From the NCBI RefSeq assembly GCF_037975245.1, contig NC_092564.1, positions 6,918,484 to 6,982,483 of the forward strand: a DNA stretch of 64,000 nt. Direction: 5' to 3'. The notes under the pieces are model-generated. The model did not search any database. It saw nothing but the letters and a program-made list of their open reading frames with translations, and was not told the origin of the DNA. The translations under genes and the position numbers were made by a program. Positions 13,201 through 31,201 of the stretch are shown here, one piece after another. This DNA is from Apostichopus japonicus. Taxonomy: Eukaryota; Echinodermata; Holothuroidea; Aspidochirotida; Stichopodidae. Numbering within the stretch: the stretch's first letter is position 1; each line of letters opens with the position of its first letter.

Positions 13201-16200
13201 CTCCTTATAAGTTTAGGGCAATCAATTAAAATGGTAGATTCATGAATAGTATAAAACAAAAAGACATATTTGATGCACAACAGGACACAGGGAAAAAAAA
13301 ACAAAGACGTGATAAATCGCTAATGATACACCGTTCAGCTCTTAGAAATCAATTTCATTTTTATTTTTAATAATCACTTAACGAAGCAGTTCAACATCTA
13401 TCAAGAGAATGGTAACCATATCCATGTGCTTAACATTTGATTATATCCAAGCTCACTACTTCATTTAAAAAAAATGGCTCTTATAACCGCTCATTAAACC
13501 CAACATCAAATGTTCGAATAGTGTCCCTTGATGGTATAGGCTTTAACTGACCCCTGGGGTTAACTGTCACCAATCAGATATGATACAAAACGCCTTGGGT
13601 AGAGGAGAGTCGTAAATTTAAGTTTTCTTCATTTGGCAAAACTTTCTTCTGTCAAATTGATCTTAAACCTGACGAAATAAAAATTGATTTCTAAATGCTC
13701 TAAAAAGGTCCCTTGATCTCTTAGAGATCGTTTAAATCTACAAAATACGAACTTTTTATTTTTTCACCTTTCGATAGGAGGTTCGAATTATTTTCCGTCT
13801 TCTTCTTCTTCTTTTTTTTTTTTGGCTTTTTGTTTTTAATTTTTAAACCAGGATAAAAGCAGATCATTAAAAATCGGTTTAAGTAAAAAAAAATTTAAAA
13901 AAATGGTAATTGATCTGAGGTCTCGCGAGTGCTATTAAAGGATTTTATATCAAAGTTAGAATTACATGTATGTCTTGATATAAAACAGAAGGAAAAAAGT
14001 ACAGAAAATTAGATTTAGGGATAAGCTATATCTATACTTTTAATCGTATTAAGGTTATATGTCTCTATTTTCCTCTACTTAAGTCTTTAAATATAACTCC
14101 CTATTCGTTCCTCCTTCTTGTTTAGGAGAAAATAATTGACGCCTCTAAGACGCCAATAAGACAACAAAAAAACAAAGTGATTTCAAAAATGTTCGCATTT
14201 GTTTTTGAGTGCATGTGTCCATGTATGCAAAAGGTCTTACTGTGTGATTTTCATGGTGTGTCCGTGTGACATACAGATCCAGCTGTGTGTATAACCATGG
14301 TGTATTTGAAATATATTTATTTTGTGCTTTCTTTGATAAAACGGAAACTCTATCCGTCTGTATTGTGAAGTTCAAAGTGTTCCCAAAGCTTCTTTACCTT
14401 TTTTATCTAATTTGTTAAATCGGTATTCACTTTTATAAATTTGTCTTGTTACTGTTCCTGAAAATAATAATAACTTTGCAAACCAAATTTCACCATTTTT
14501 TTTTAAATAATCGAAGATCGAGCCCCTCCTCCCCGCCCAACCCCTCCTTCCCTTCATTTTTTATTTATTTATAGTGGCAACAATCCATTGGAACCGTACA
14601 TTAATGTGACAATAAATCGACGTTATTTGAGAAAATCAAATCCTGATTTTAACCCACCAAATTCGTGTCAGGCCAAAGATATTAAATTAGACATATGCTT
14701 TCAAGGTTTTCAAATGAAGCAGTAAAAAGGTCACATTAAATTTTATGCGAAATATATACTTTTGACGAAACTGAGATATCTCGAATATCATTCATATATG
14801 TACATTAGATGAATAGATATCCAATCATTTTAGACTATTTTCTGTTAAAAAAACGGGAAGTTATAAACTAACGTGAAAAATGATTTTTTATTTCAAATTC
14901 ATTCTAGGTTACATTTGAGGATTGTTTACATTGTGCAATAGCTCACTGATGTAACCTAGCAACAAGAACACATCAAACTTTCTTCAAGTCGATACATCTC
15001 AAAAATGTCAAGAATAGACACAAAATATAAAACCGTTTTTCTCTTTTACAATGTCTATAATTTGTTATTTTGCATTAAATTAGGAATAAGAAGTTTTTCC
15101 TGCAAATTTCGCGTGACGCAATCACGTGAAAGAAATTAATGATAGGCTAATTTGCTCATATCTTTACTTGACGAAATAATTAACATCGCAAACGTAACAA
15201 GCTCCGTTATACAAAACTAAATATAAAAAATCCGCTGACGATAAAATAAATCATTAATATTCTCTATGCATATTCATAATTTTTGTGACATTTCCTATTC
15301 TTCTTTTGATAAACGTTCGTTCTATTCTAACCCAAAAGTCACTGCATCTGAAAGAGGACTCACAAACGGATTCTTAAAGAACACACCTTTTGTCATTTTG
15401 GGCGGCGCAATAAACTTTATCCAATTTTAGAAATATTTAATGGTTGGGCAGTAAAACGGCGACAGACTCTATTTATGGGTCCTGAAAATATAGAGAAGTG
15501 CAAGCCAAGAGGCACGGAGCCGTGACACTAAATAGAACTTCTAAGGTGATTCACAAAATAAGCAAAGGTCACTAACTTCTTGTCTTGTGCAGAGAACAAC
15601 CAAAAGGGATTGATTTTAGATACATCTGTTATTCAAATTGGTTAAATTGGTCATATTTAACCAAAAAACAAAAATGAGAAGAAACCTAAAGCGAAAGAAA
15701 AAAAGGACGGAAATATATACATTTTATGTACCCCGTCCCCGTCCCCGCACCCACCCCCCCCCGACCAACAAAAGTATGTATGTCCTTCGCTGCAACTTAC
15801 CTTACTTTATTTTATGATATGTACAGTTTTAAAAACACGAGAGGACCTTACCGCAAAAGACAACACCATTTATTTAATAAATGGTTTCTATAATTATTCC
15901 ATTATGGTAGGTACTGTAATGTTTATCATTCGATGAACAATAAAATATAATTTGAAAATATCTTCTCTGAGGCTATAACCACGCTGTGTGGTAAACTAAG
16001 TTGGGCTAAATCCACACAAACTTTAACTTTATGGCAATTTCAAAATTATAACTATTCCCCCCCCCCTCCCAAAAACAAATATAACTTCACACTAAGGGCA
16101 GTATAGTTGAACCGTGCTATAGCCACGGGGTACATGGGAGACCGCAACATGCTCCCTCCCCCACCCCCAGAAAAAGTATATCAGACATTCTTCCAAGTGG

Positions 16201-16660
16201 CTTAGTCTACATGTTATGACGCCCCTCGTCTTACAATCGTCCCCTTAGATTCTGCCCAGGAAGGAAATGCGCCAAATTAAATCAGCTGAGGCTCATCAAT
16301 GAAAATGGCTGGACTACCTAGTTTAACAGAGAGATCAATAGGCAAGTTCCTCAGATGCAATACAAACCTCTATAAGAAAACATGAGCATTTTGATGGCCT
16401 CAAATAACATGTTTTTCATTGCATTACTTATTCGTCGACGACAAATGGTAGGTGAATATCATTAAAACCCCCAGGGGTGCTCTGTTGTTTACGCGAAGAT
16501 AAAAGATCTTGTTTGCAATGGGGCTACTATAAATTTCTAAACCAATGTAGATTAACACTAACATTTAGGTCTAAACTGAGGAGTCCGAATGTCATGATCA
16601 AAAGGAGTATTCATGATGTGAAACATATTTTAAAGCGAGTATATGGGAAACCAGGATAGT
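10276..16660. other. Intron segment, no gene seen
   Basis: Unique-looking AT-rich DNA with poly-G/C runs (10481-10491, 13085-13100, 15755-15762, 16049-16056) and a short TTTTGTCACG inverted repeat at 12568-12608. No reading frame here shows a recognisable domain. Confidence 0.5.
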
Positions 16661-16730
16661 TATAGAAACATTATATTAGCACTCACTTTAAAGACTAAAA
16701 TTCTGCCTAATTTCAGCCCTGAAATCGTAT
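16661..16730 (+). repeat. Dispersed repeat R1, copy 1
   Basis: About 70 bp (TAGAAACATTATATTAGC... CCTGAAATC) is nearly identical to 53371-53440. Both copies are followed within 60 bp by T-rich sequence and a long (TA)n array, so this may be the 3' part of an unidentified retroelement or MITE. Confidence 0.75.
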
Positions 16731-16785
16731 GTTTTTTTTTCTTTATTTAAAAAAAAGAAGAAGATATATATAGAGATATATATGT

Positions 16786-18568
<1,783 letters not shown>

Positions 18569-18601
<33 letters not shown>
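18569..18601. repeat. (TA)n microsatellite
   Basis: TA dinucleotide run directly abutting the first copy of the SINE-bearing tandem unit. Confidence 0.95.
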
Positions 18602-18605
<4 letters not shown>

Positions 18606-18650
18606 GAAAATCGTAATGAGTTGGAAAATCAAGAACAGTGAAAAAACTTT

Positions 18651-18724
18651 CAGCCTCCACCGGGATTCGAACCACGGGCCTCCCGCTCTGTACGCGGACA
18701 CCCTAACCACTAGGCTATGGACGC
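18651..18724 (-). mobile_element. tRNA-like head of SINE, tandem copy 1
   Basis: On the minus strand, GCGTCCATAGCCTAGTGG opens a tRNA-like fold. Box A is TAGCCTAGTGG and box B is GGTTCGAATCCC, the internal RNA polymerase III promoters. The acceptor arms pair at six of seven positions and the anticodon stem CCGC/GCGG is intact, but the T stem is poor. This is a SINE head rather than a working tRNA gene. The body continues through a T-rich segment to CGATTTTCATTTA and then (TA)n. Confidence 0.75.
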
Positions 18725-19023
18725 TGATTGTATGTCCAGAGGTTCGAAACCGGTAAGGAAGATCGTAATTCCACTGTAGGCGTTTGTCACCTATATCGAA
18801 CAATACTAGTTCTGTTTTTGGTGACATATTTTGCCCTACTCTAGAGATCAAACATGATGCTATCCAACTCGAAAATCATTTGTGATTCCTAAAGCCGGAT
18901 CTCGAAAGAGATACTTTGAACAGACTTTATGTTAATGCAATGGAGGTAAACGACAAAGGCAAATGAATATATATAAATGAAAATCGTAATGAGTTGGAAA
19001 ATCAAGAACAGTGAAAAAACTTT

Positions 19024-19097
19024 CAGCCTCCACCGGGATTCGAACCACGGGCCTCCCGCTCTGTACGCGGACACCCTAACCACTAGGCTATGGACGC
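19024..19097 (-). mobile_element. tRNA-like head of SINE, tandem copy 2
   Basis: Same block as the copy at 18651-18724, with box A and box B unchanged. Confidence 0.75.
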
Positions 19098-19398
19098 TGA
19101 TTGTATTTCCAGAGGTTCGAAACCGGTAAGGAAGATCGTAATTCCACTGTAGGCGTTTGTCACCTATATCGAACAATAATAGTTCTGTTTTTGGTGACAT
19201 ATTTTGCCCTACTCTAGAGATCAAACATGATGCTATCCAACTCGAAAATCATTTGTGATTCCTAAAGCCGGATCTCGAAAGAGATACTTTGAACAGACTT
19301 TATGTTAATGCAATGGAGGTAAACGACAAAGGCAAATGAATATATATATAAATGAAAATCGTAATGAGTTGGAAAATCAAGAACAGTGAAAAAACTTT

Positions 19399-19472
19399 CA
19401 GCCTCTACCGGGATTCGAACCACGGGCCTCCCGCTCTGTACGCGGACACCCTAACCACTAGGCTATGGACGC
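19399..19472 (-). mobile_element. tRNA-like head of SINE, tandem copy 3 (partial unit)
   Basis: Same block with one change near the 3' end (GGTAGAGGC for GGTGGAGGC on the minus strand). The containing unit is cut short by (TA)n. Confidence 0.75.
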
Positions 19473-19524
19473 TGATTGTATGTCCAGAGGTTCGAAACCG
19501 GTAAGGAAGATCGTAATTATAATC

Positions 19525-19527
<3 letters not shown>

Positions 19528-19571
<44 letters not shown>
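19528..19571. repeat. (TA)n microsatellite
   Basis: TA run ending the truncated third tandem unit. Confidence 0.95.
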
Positions 19572-24660
<5,089 letters not shown>

Positions 24661-24680
24661 AGGACGAATCATGGTTATAA

Positions 24681-24760
24681 CAAGATTCGAACTATACTCA
24701 GTCAGCGGCAAAGAGTTACACGCCCTCATTAAGCTCTACAAACTGAGCTATCTAGGCCTT
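24681..24760 (-). mobile_element. tRNA-derived SINE head (degenerate)
   Basis: On the minus strand GCCTAGATAGCTCAG begins a tRNA-like sequence with box A TAGCTCAGTTTGTAGAG (24750-24734) and box B GTTCGAATC (24692-24684). It shares the opening CTAGATAGCTCAG with the copy at 43943-44013, suggesting the same SINE family. The middle is expanded and would not fold as a normal tRNA. Confidence 0.55.
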
Positions 24761-24841
24761 GAGTTGGTGGTTATCCCTGTATGATCATATCTTGAGTTGA
24801 TGGTGATCCCTATAACATGATATCTTTGCTGTATATGTATC

Positions 24842-24974
24842 GGTCAGAAGCCAAGGTACTTACATACCGTTCAACCGGGTATGTCACCGTCAGAAGCCAA
24901 TGTATAATTTGCATACCGTGTAACCGGGAATCGCACCGTTCAACCGGGAATCGCATCGTTCAACCGGGGATCCC
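24842..24974 (+). repeat. Short tandem repeat, 20-bp unit nested in a 47-bp unit
   Basis: ACCGTGTAACCGGGAATCGC (24915-24934) is followed by two more 20-bp units with small changes, to 24974. A related unit lies at 24866-24885. GTCAGAAGCCAA occurs twice, 47 bp apart (24843 and 24890). Confidence 0.8.
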
Positions 24975-25783
24975 ACTTTGATTTATATTTTGGTACAATC
25001 CAGATAGCGGCGGGAAAGGGATTCCCAGAGAAAACAACCGGGCTTAACTCTTTCGTAACTTGGGTGCCTATTGGAGTATTATATAGATTATCCTGATCGT
25101 TACACGGTTCAAATCTTGCAATGCGGAGCATCCAATGATTCCAAGGCTTACAATACCGTCTACTCCAATACAACCCAACTCTATATATTAACTATGCCGT
25201 TTAAAATGAAGTGTTCGTGTACCATCCATATACATCTTAGTTTATATTTATGACTTTACACAGGTTATACAATATCATAGCAATTATACAACTGAAAAAT
25301 CTGCTATAACCTCTAATGAAAAAAAATAAATATCCAACTCTTGACTCGTGACTTTCTTAAGCTGTTCAACTATTAATAGCCAGTCGTTAACTCGGTATCA
25401 CTCTCTATATGCGTTATTAATTATAAAACTCTAAACTTTAAAATTTATGATTATGCCCTCGCCATTATAACCTTTTTGGGTTCATATCTTCCGTTAAATA
25501 TATGTCAGATTTCCCAACAGGCTTAACGGACGGTCATCGGTGGACATATATCTCTTCCTTTTTGATGAAAAATTAACTTATTTTCATCAGTTAGTGTGTC
25601 GGTATACTAGTCTGGACGAATATTAAAAAAGTTTTTAGGTGTAATTTAGTGATACAATATTATTTCTGACTGATTATTATTATTATTATTATTATTATTA
25701 GTCATTGATTGTTAGCTTTTACCCGACCTCCATTGTTTACTTTAGGATATAATCATTGCCGTTCATAGTTTCAATTTTGAATG
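24975..25783. other. Intron segment, no gene seen
   Basis: Contains a box-B-like CGGTTCAAATCTTG at about 25104-25117 that may be another decayed SINE head, and a (TTA)n microsatellite at 25672-25700. Nothing coding. Confidence 0.45.
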
Positions 25784-25791
25784 GTCTAAAC

Positions 25792-26186
25792 CAGGGTTGT
25801 CCAACCTACGGCCCGCGGGCCACAGTCCGGCCCGTCGAAGGGTTGCGTCCGGCCCGCCAGAGATGCTGTACGATGCGAAATTTTAGTGAGCAGATTTATT
25901 GATAACAATTTGAAGCTATATAATCAATCATTCGAACCTTCTGGGTCCAAAAAACTGCATACAGGTCAGTTTGTGTGACACTCTCAGCGGAGGAGGGGGG
26001 GGGCGGCTGTACTTTATTCATTTGTTTTATCAGGAAGGTAAAATAAATCAGTTCTCTCCGCGCGCAGTGCTCACATTTTGTTGCCTTGGGCTTCGGGCAA
26101 AAGATCGAGCGTAGGGTTCATGTGGCCCCCTCCTTCATCATAATCATTCCATGTGGCCCTCCTCTGCAAAAGGTTGGACAACCCTG
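25792..26186. mobile_element. hAT-type MITE with 8-bp TSD GTCTAAAC
   Basis: Perfect 14-bp terminal inverted repeats CAGGGTTGTCCAAC / GTTGGACAACCCTG are flanked by the identical duplication GTCTAAAC (25784-25791 and 26187-26194). Subterminal GGCCCGCGGGCC and GTGGCCC motifs recur. It is 395 bp with no transposase. The small frame inside (26086-26283) is incidental. Confidence 0.93.
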
Positions 26187-26194
26187 GTCTAAAC

Positions 26195-27265
26195 GCATAT
26201 GTAGTCTGGTCTGTTTAGCTATGTTATTATTGTATGCGAGTGCTGTTTCGTTCTTGTACAAACACATAACATATGTAGGTTAAAGTACAATAGATCATCA
26301 ATCTAAAAAATTCTTGACCAGAAAGATTCAAATAAATCACTCTCCAAAACATTTTTAGTTTTAAAGAGAACTCATGAGCTATGTACATAACAGATCAACG
26401 TGAACCGATTCCATTCTTGTATTTTCATTCAACTCAAAAATGTGTGCGTTTTATAAATTCTTTCAATTCGCTATTTATTAATTAATTCATTTATTCATTC
26501 ATTCATATAATTACATTTCTATAGGAATCAGGTTACACACAAAAGTGGATAATTGCAACTGTAATATATAAATATATACAGTCGGAAGAAAGTTCAAATG
26601 TTACTGAACCGTGAAATTCTTTTAACCTCGTAATCAGCTATATGTAACAGAAACTGCATACATTAAAAAATGACTAGGAAGTCACATAAAATTTATGTTT
26701 CCATTTTTTTTTTCGACGGAGTTGAAACCATGCACGTGTGCAATTGATAAATCATCAAAACACATGCAAGAACATATACACAAACAACTTAACATATTTA
26801 TTAAAAAATACTGAATAAATATTTATATTTTATTAAAAAAGAAACTGATTTATTCAGTTTTCTAAACTTGTTTTGAGATATTGAATTTTTTAACATTCTA
26901 ATGTACTTGTTTTAATCTCGTCTTTCTTTTATGAAATGGCATTCTTATCTTATTATTATATTATGCTGCATGGCCTATCCTATATTTCTCCGAAGAGATA
27001 TAGGATAGATGTGTTTATTTTATTTCCTTCAAATATCTGTCTTCTTTTTTTGCCCTCTGTTTCTTCTTCTTCTTTTTTTATCTCACTTTTTTTTCGTTCT
27101 TGTCGAGTTAACGATCACATTCAATATTAAAGAAGTTATGGTTATAACACCTTTCAGGTTGTTTATGACATGTCTGATTATCCAAGTCAAAATGAGAATA
27201 TGAATCTGGATGTCAAACTAAATAGAAGAAAAAAAGGTAATTTTGGGAAGGGGGAAAACTATAAA
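26195..27265. other. Intron segment, no gene seen
   Basis: AT-rich DNA, TTC/TTTC-rich around 27040-27095. No gene recognised. Confidence 0.5.
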
Positions 27266-27336
27266 CACACTGATGATATAACAAGATAAAGAGTGCCAAT
27301 ATTATATAGTATAATATAAATGTAAAATATATATAC

Positions 27337-27383
<47 letters not shown>

Positions 27384-27416
27384 TATTTATATTTATATTT
27401 ATATATATATTTATAA

Positions 27417-27453
<37 letters not shown>

Positions 27454-27516
27454 GATATATATATATATATATATAGATATTTATATTTACATTTATATAT
27501 ATTTATAAATATATAT

Positions 27517-27564
<48 letters not shown>

Positions 27565-27683
27565 TTATTTATATAGATATATAGATATTTATATTTAAAT
27601 TTATATTATATTGCATTATATTGTCTATCTGCAGTATATATATTATATATTGGCACTCTTTATCTTGTTATATCATCAGTGTG
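27266..27683. repeat. Foldback: 37-bp perfect inverted repeat around TA-rich core
   Basis: The 37 bases at 27266-27302 (beginning CACACTGATGATATAACAAG) are repeated exactly inverted at 27647-27683. The 344-bp interior is almost pure A/T. In it a block starting TAGATATTTATATTTA recurs near 27380, 27474 and 27580. The right arm runs straight into another palindrome, GTGAATATATATTCAC (27681-27696). It may be a MITE with long inverted ends or a palindromic duplication. No target-site duplication is obvious. Confidence 0.9.
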
Positions 27684-27712
27684 AATATATATTCACATAT
27701 ATATATTTTAAA

Positions 27713-27714
<2 letters not shown>

Positions 27715-27750
<36 letters not shown>

Positions 27751-27915
27751 CCTATATAGCCTATATAAAGCCTATATATAGCCTATGTACATACCAAAGC
27801 ATATATATATATAGCCATATCCTATGTATATAGTCTATATATATAGCCTATATGTATATATTCTATATAGCCTATATAGACTTTATATATAGCCGATATA
27901 TAGCCTATATTTGTA
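27715..27915. repeat. (TA)n followed by imperfect TATAGCCTATA repeats
   Basis: A TA run (27715-27749) leads into about ten spaced, variable copies of TATAGCCTATA and its relatives, through to about 27910. Confidence 0.85.
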
Positions 27916-27929
27916 CACACATATATATA

Positions 27930-28885
27930 GACTGATTCCACCTGTCAAACTGTCACCCATCGCAGACACACATAGACATTGATAAACCTTCCATGGGATT
28001 CAATGTTCATAGAAAAGCACACTCTGAAATGGTTTGGGCTCAGTATAATGACTTGAGGGCGATTTGATGTGAAGAAGGATAGCAAGGTGACCAAAGCACA
28101 CCTCGTAAAACTTTAAAAACAAAACAGAGACAGATATAACTTTAAAAGAAATGGACAGGTGAAAAGGTAGAAACACCCTCCTAGTTTCAAAGATTGTTGT
28201 TTCTGGCATGATGCTTTGGATATCAGACCAAAAACGGCACTTTTCTATGGAATCTTTTATAGGAAGGAAAATATACAAACTTGATTTGTTTTTCTTCTTA
28301 TTTGATGAGCAAGAAGCGATCATGGTTTTGTGACACTCAAGACTGAGTCACCAATCTACTAGCTAGTAACTATTAATTCGATGTATGGGTAAACCAACTA
28401 TACACATTAAAATGATAGAAAGTTATAAAATGTCAGAGCCCTTTTAATTGGCTGCTAAAAAGGTATCTAATTAAATGATGATGTAAGACAGCTATATTTA
28501 TCCTCCATGTGTCTTGGAAGATCGTCCCTCAGTAAAGAAAATATAAACAAATCGTAAGGTATTAACTTCCAATAGTTTCTGCTCATTGTTGTACCCAGTA
28601 ACGTTCCTATGCAATGGTTACCATTGTAATGTAAATGAAAAAATCACTGTGTCGGTAAATTACAATTTTCGGCACTTCATCTTTTGTACATATTACCCGA
28701 TAAAGTTACCCGTATTATATTAATATGAAAGTATTACTTTTATTTCAATCATCCCTCACCCTCACCAATCCTTAAGTAGCCGCCCTGACCTAGTACGATT
28801 CAGCAGAGAGAGACTGGATGCAACGCCTTCGCACCATTCAACCTCATGGGCTTAACATTCAGGAAGGACATGACTCACCTTTCTT
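27930..28885. other. Intron segment, no gene seen
   Basis: Contains a 107-codon minus-strand open frame (28323-28000) without any recognisable domain or initiation context. I regard it as chance. Confidence 0.45.
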
Positions 28886-29100
28886 CTAATCCCCTCCCCC
28901 ACTCCATGTCCCCTTGTTCCCCCTCTGCCACCCCTCTTCTCCTAGCTCTCTTCCACCTCTTTCCTCCCACTTTCCTGTCGTTGTCCTTCTGCAATTTATT
29001 TCCTACCCTTTTCCCTTAATTTTCTCTTCTCTTACAGTTTATCTCCTACCTCTCCTCTTCCCCTCTCCCCACCCTTTGCCTACTAATCCTCAAACATCAA
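28886..29100 (+). repeat. Pyrimidine-rich tract
   Basis: About 215 bp where the plus strand is mostly C and T (CCCCTCCCCC, CTCTTCCCCTCTCC). A 122-codon open frame across it is low-complexity Pro/Ser/Leu/Phe and not a gene. It immediately precedes the hammerhead-like motif at 29184-29230. Confidence 0.8.
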
Positions 29101-29183
29101 TCTCTTTTGTATTCACCCTGCTCATTAACCTATATGTATCCTGTGCTTGTATTTTGTGCCTTGTAGTTTCTGTTACTTATCAT

Positions 29184-29230
29184 TCAGCCACTGAAGAAGA
29201 TCCTGCTAGGAATCGAAACGTCAGGCCCAC
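29184..29230 (+). mobile_element. Hammerhead-like core, possible Penelope-like element remnant
   Basis: CTGAAGA (29191-29197), a short helix (GATCCT / AGGAATC with one bulge) and GAAAC (29215-29219) followed by GTC match the order and spacing of a hammerhead ribozyme core. Stem I is only about 3 bp and stem III is missing or minimal. Similar CTGAAGAAG...GAAACGTC segments recur in animal retroelement repeats, and Penelope-like elements are known to carry hammerhead motifs. No reverse transcriptase is visible here, so this is at most a remnant. Confidence 0.35.
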
Positions 29231-29282
29231 TTTACTTTTACACATAAAAAAAACTTCAAACAGTATACGTATTTTGAAGTGA

Positions 29283-29995
29283 CTGTTATTGCTGCATGCT
29301 GATGGTGTATCACACGATGTACAATATAAACTAACATTACGATAACCGCCCCCCCCCCTCCCCACCCCCATATTGCGGAACTGTGCGTGGCACCGGAAGT
29401 AAAACATGGTCGTCAGGCGATGTTAAGAAAGTCCAAACGATAACCCTATGAAAACAGGAATCTCCAACTAGTTTAGTTCAAAAACATTAAAGCTTATCGA
29501 TATTGCGTGCTGCAACCACAGTTATTGAAAATGTTAGATTAGGCAATGTTCCTCGCAAATTTCCGTCAGGATATACAACAAAAGAAATTAAGGAAGGGAA
29601 TTACTCCTCTCTCGAGTAAACATCCTCCTTATTCGCCCCCCATGAGCAACCTTAGAGATTGAACGTATTACTGATTTGAAAGAATGCGTTCGTGACGTTA
29701 GCAGCAATCCACATGTCTGTCGTTTTGTCCTAAGGACATTACTATGAAGATCTAAAGCTACACACACTTGTTTATAAATTCTTAACGCTAGACATGGGCT
29801 CGTCACCATTTTTTAGTACTGGTTGGAGTAAAAAAGCATTTCTCTTTGAGCTTTAACATTTCCTATGCTAAAAGAAGAAAAAAGTTTACAGTTCGTTGAC
29901 TTCTGTGTTTCTAACCCTATTTAATGAGGAAAGGATGACAAAATTGGTTACAGTTATAAACTTTCTAAATGACATAGAAAGGTCATAATTATATC
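29283..29995. other. Intron segment, no gene seen
   Basis: C-rich run at 29348-29368; otherwise unremarkable AT-rich sequence. Confidence 0.5.
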
Positions 29996-30011
29996 ACATA
30001 TATATTAATAT

Positions 30012-30048
<37 letters not shown>

Positions 30049-30107
30049 TATATATAATGTGATAAATATATATATGTGAGATACAATTATATGTATATGT
30101 ATATGTA

Positions 30108-30165
<58 letters not shown>
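29996..30165. repeat. (TA)n / (TATG)n microsatellite
   Basis: TA arrays with an internal GTATATGTATAT patch, abutting the TA-proximal end of a SINE copy. Confidence 0.93.
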
Positions 30166-30169
<4 letters not shown>

Positions 30170-30287
30170 ATTGAAATCGTAGTGAGTTGGAAAATCCAGA
30201 ACAGTGAATAAACTTCCAGCCTCCACCGGGGATTCGAACCCAGGCCTCTCGCTTTATATGCGGACACCCTAACCACTAGACTCTGGA
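30166..30287 (-). mobile_element. Dispersed copy of the tRNA-derived SINE
   Basis: The minus strand reads TCTAGTGGTTAGGGTGTCCGC (box A region), then GGGTTCGAATCCCC (box B), then GGTGGAGGCTGG, then the body ending CACTACGATTTCAATTA and (TA)n. It matches the SINE in the 18.6-19.5 kb array with about 10-15 percent difference. The 5' end is clipped by another (TA)n at 30288-30306, so TA arrays lie on both sides. Confidence 0.75.
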
Positions 30288-30760
30288 TATATATATATAT
30301 ATATATTTTGATTATTGTGGGGTGGGGTGAACAACCCTACCCCTATAACACTGCCGATTACTACGCCTCTACACAAGTATATTATTTTAGCTCCCTCACC
30401 CCCTCCACCCCACCCCCCCCCCACCCAAATAGGAAAGAAAGAGTCTTCTGTCGTTCTATTGATGTTTTATATGGCTCCAATTTCGAGGAGGAGGAGCAGA
30501 CATATAGTGTCATATATGGCATGCAATAGTTGGCCATTGTCCACACACATTTAATAATGATTCCATTTAGTTACAATCGTGACCAGTGATTCTTATTAGC
30601 AACTTATGAATTGCATAATCACTGACAGAAAACAGTTTAGTTACGTAAAAATGAAATTGTTTCATTTGTATCCTTTGTTCTCGCGCGCTGCGATGTTGTC
30701 CTCCCAAACGATACACTTGCTCTTATTCTTTATTCTTTATTGATGTATGATGTATGATGT

Positions 30761-31201
<441 letters not shown>

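Larger units (their letters stand above)
18602..19518 (-). repeat. Tandem array of about 374-bp units, 2.5 copies, each with a tRNA-derived SINE
   Basis: Copies start at 18602, 18975 and 19350 (spacings 373 and 375 bp). The third stops after about 169 bp at a (TA)n array. Differences between copies are a handful of single bases (for example TGTATGTCC versus TGTATTTCC; CTCCACCGG versus CTCTACCGG), so the duplication is recent. A short TA stretch separates the units. Each unit includes a tRNA-like block on the minus strand, listed separately. Confidence 0.9.

Noticed and set aside
16470-16490. hAT tip CAGGGGTGCTCTG
   Set aside because: No inverted partner or target duplication found within 1 kb.
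28000-28323. 107-codon minus-strand open frame
   Set aside because: No recognisable domain, no supporting splice signals, and a length compatible with chance in 64 kb.
28914-29282. 122-codon open frame, Pro/Ser/Leu-rich
   Set aside because: Low-complexity translation of a pyrimidine tract with no domain and no splice context.
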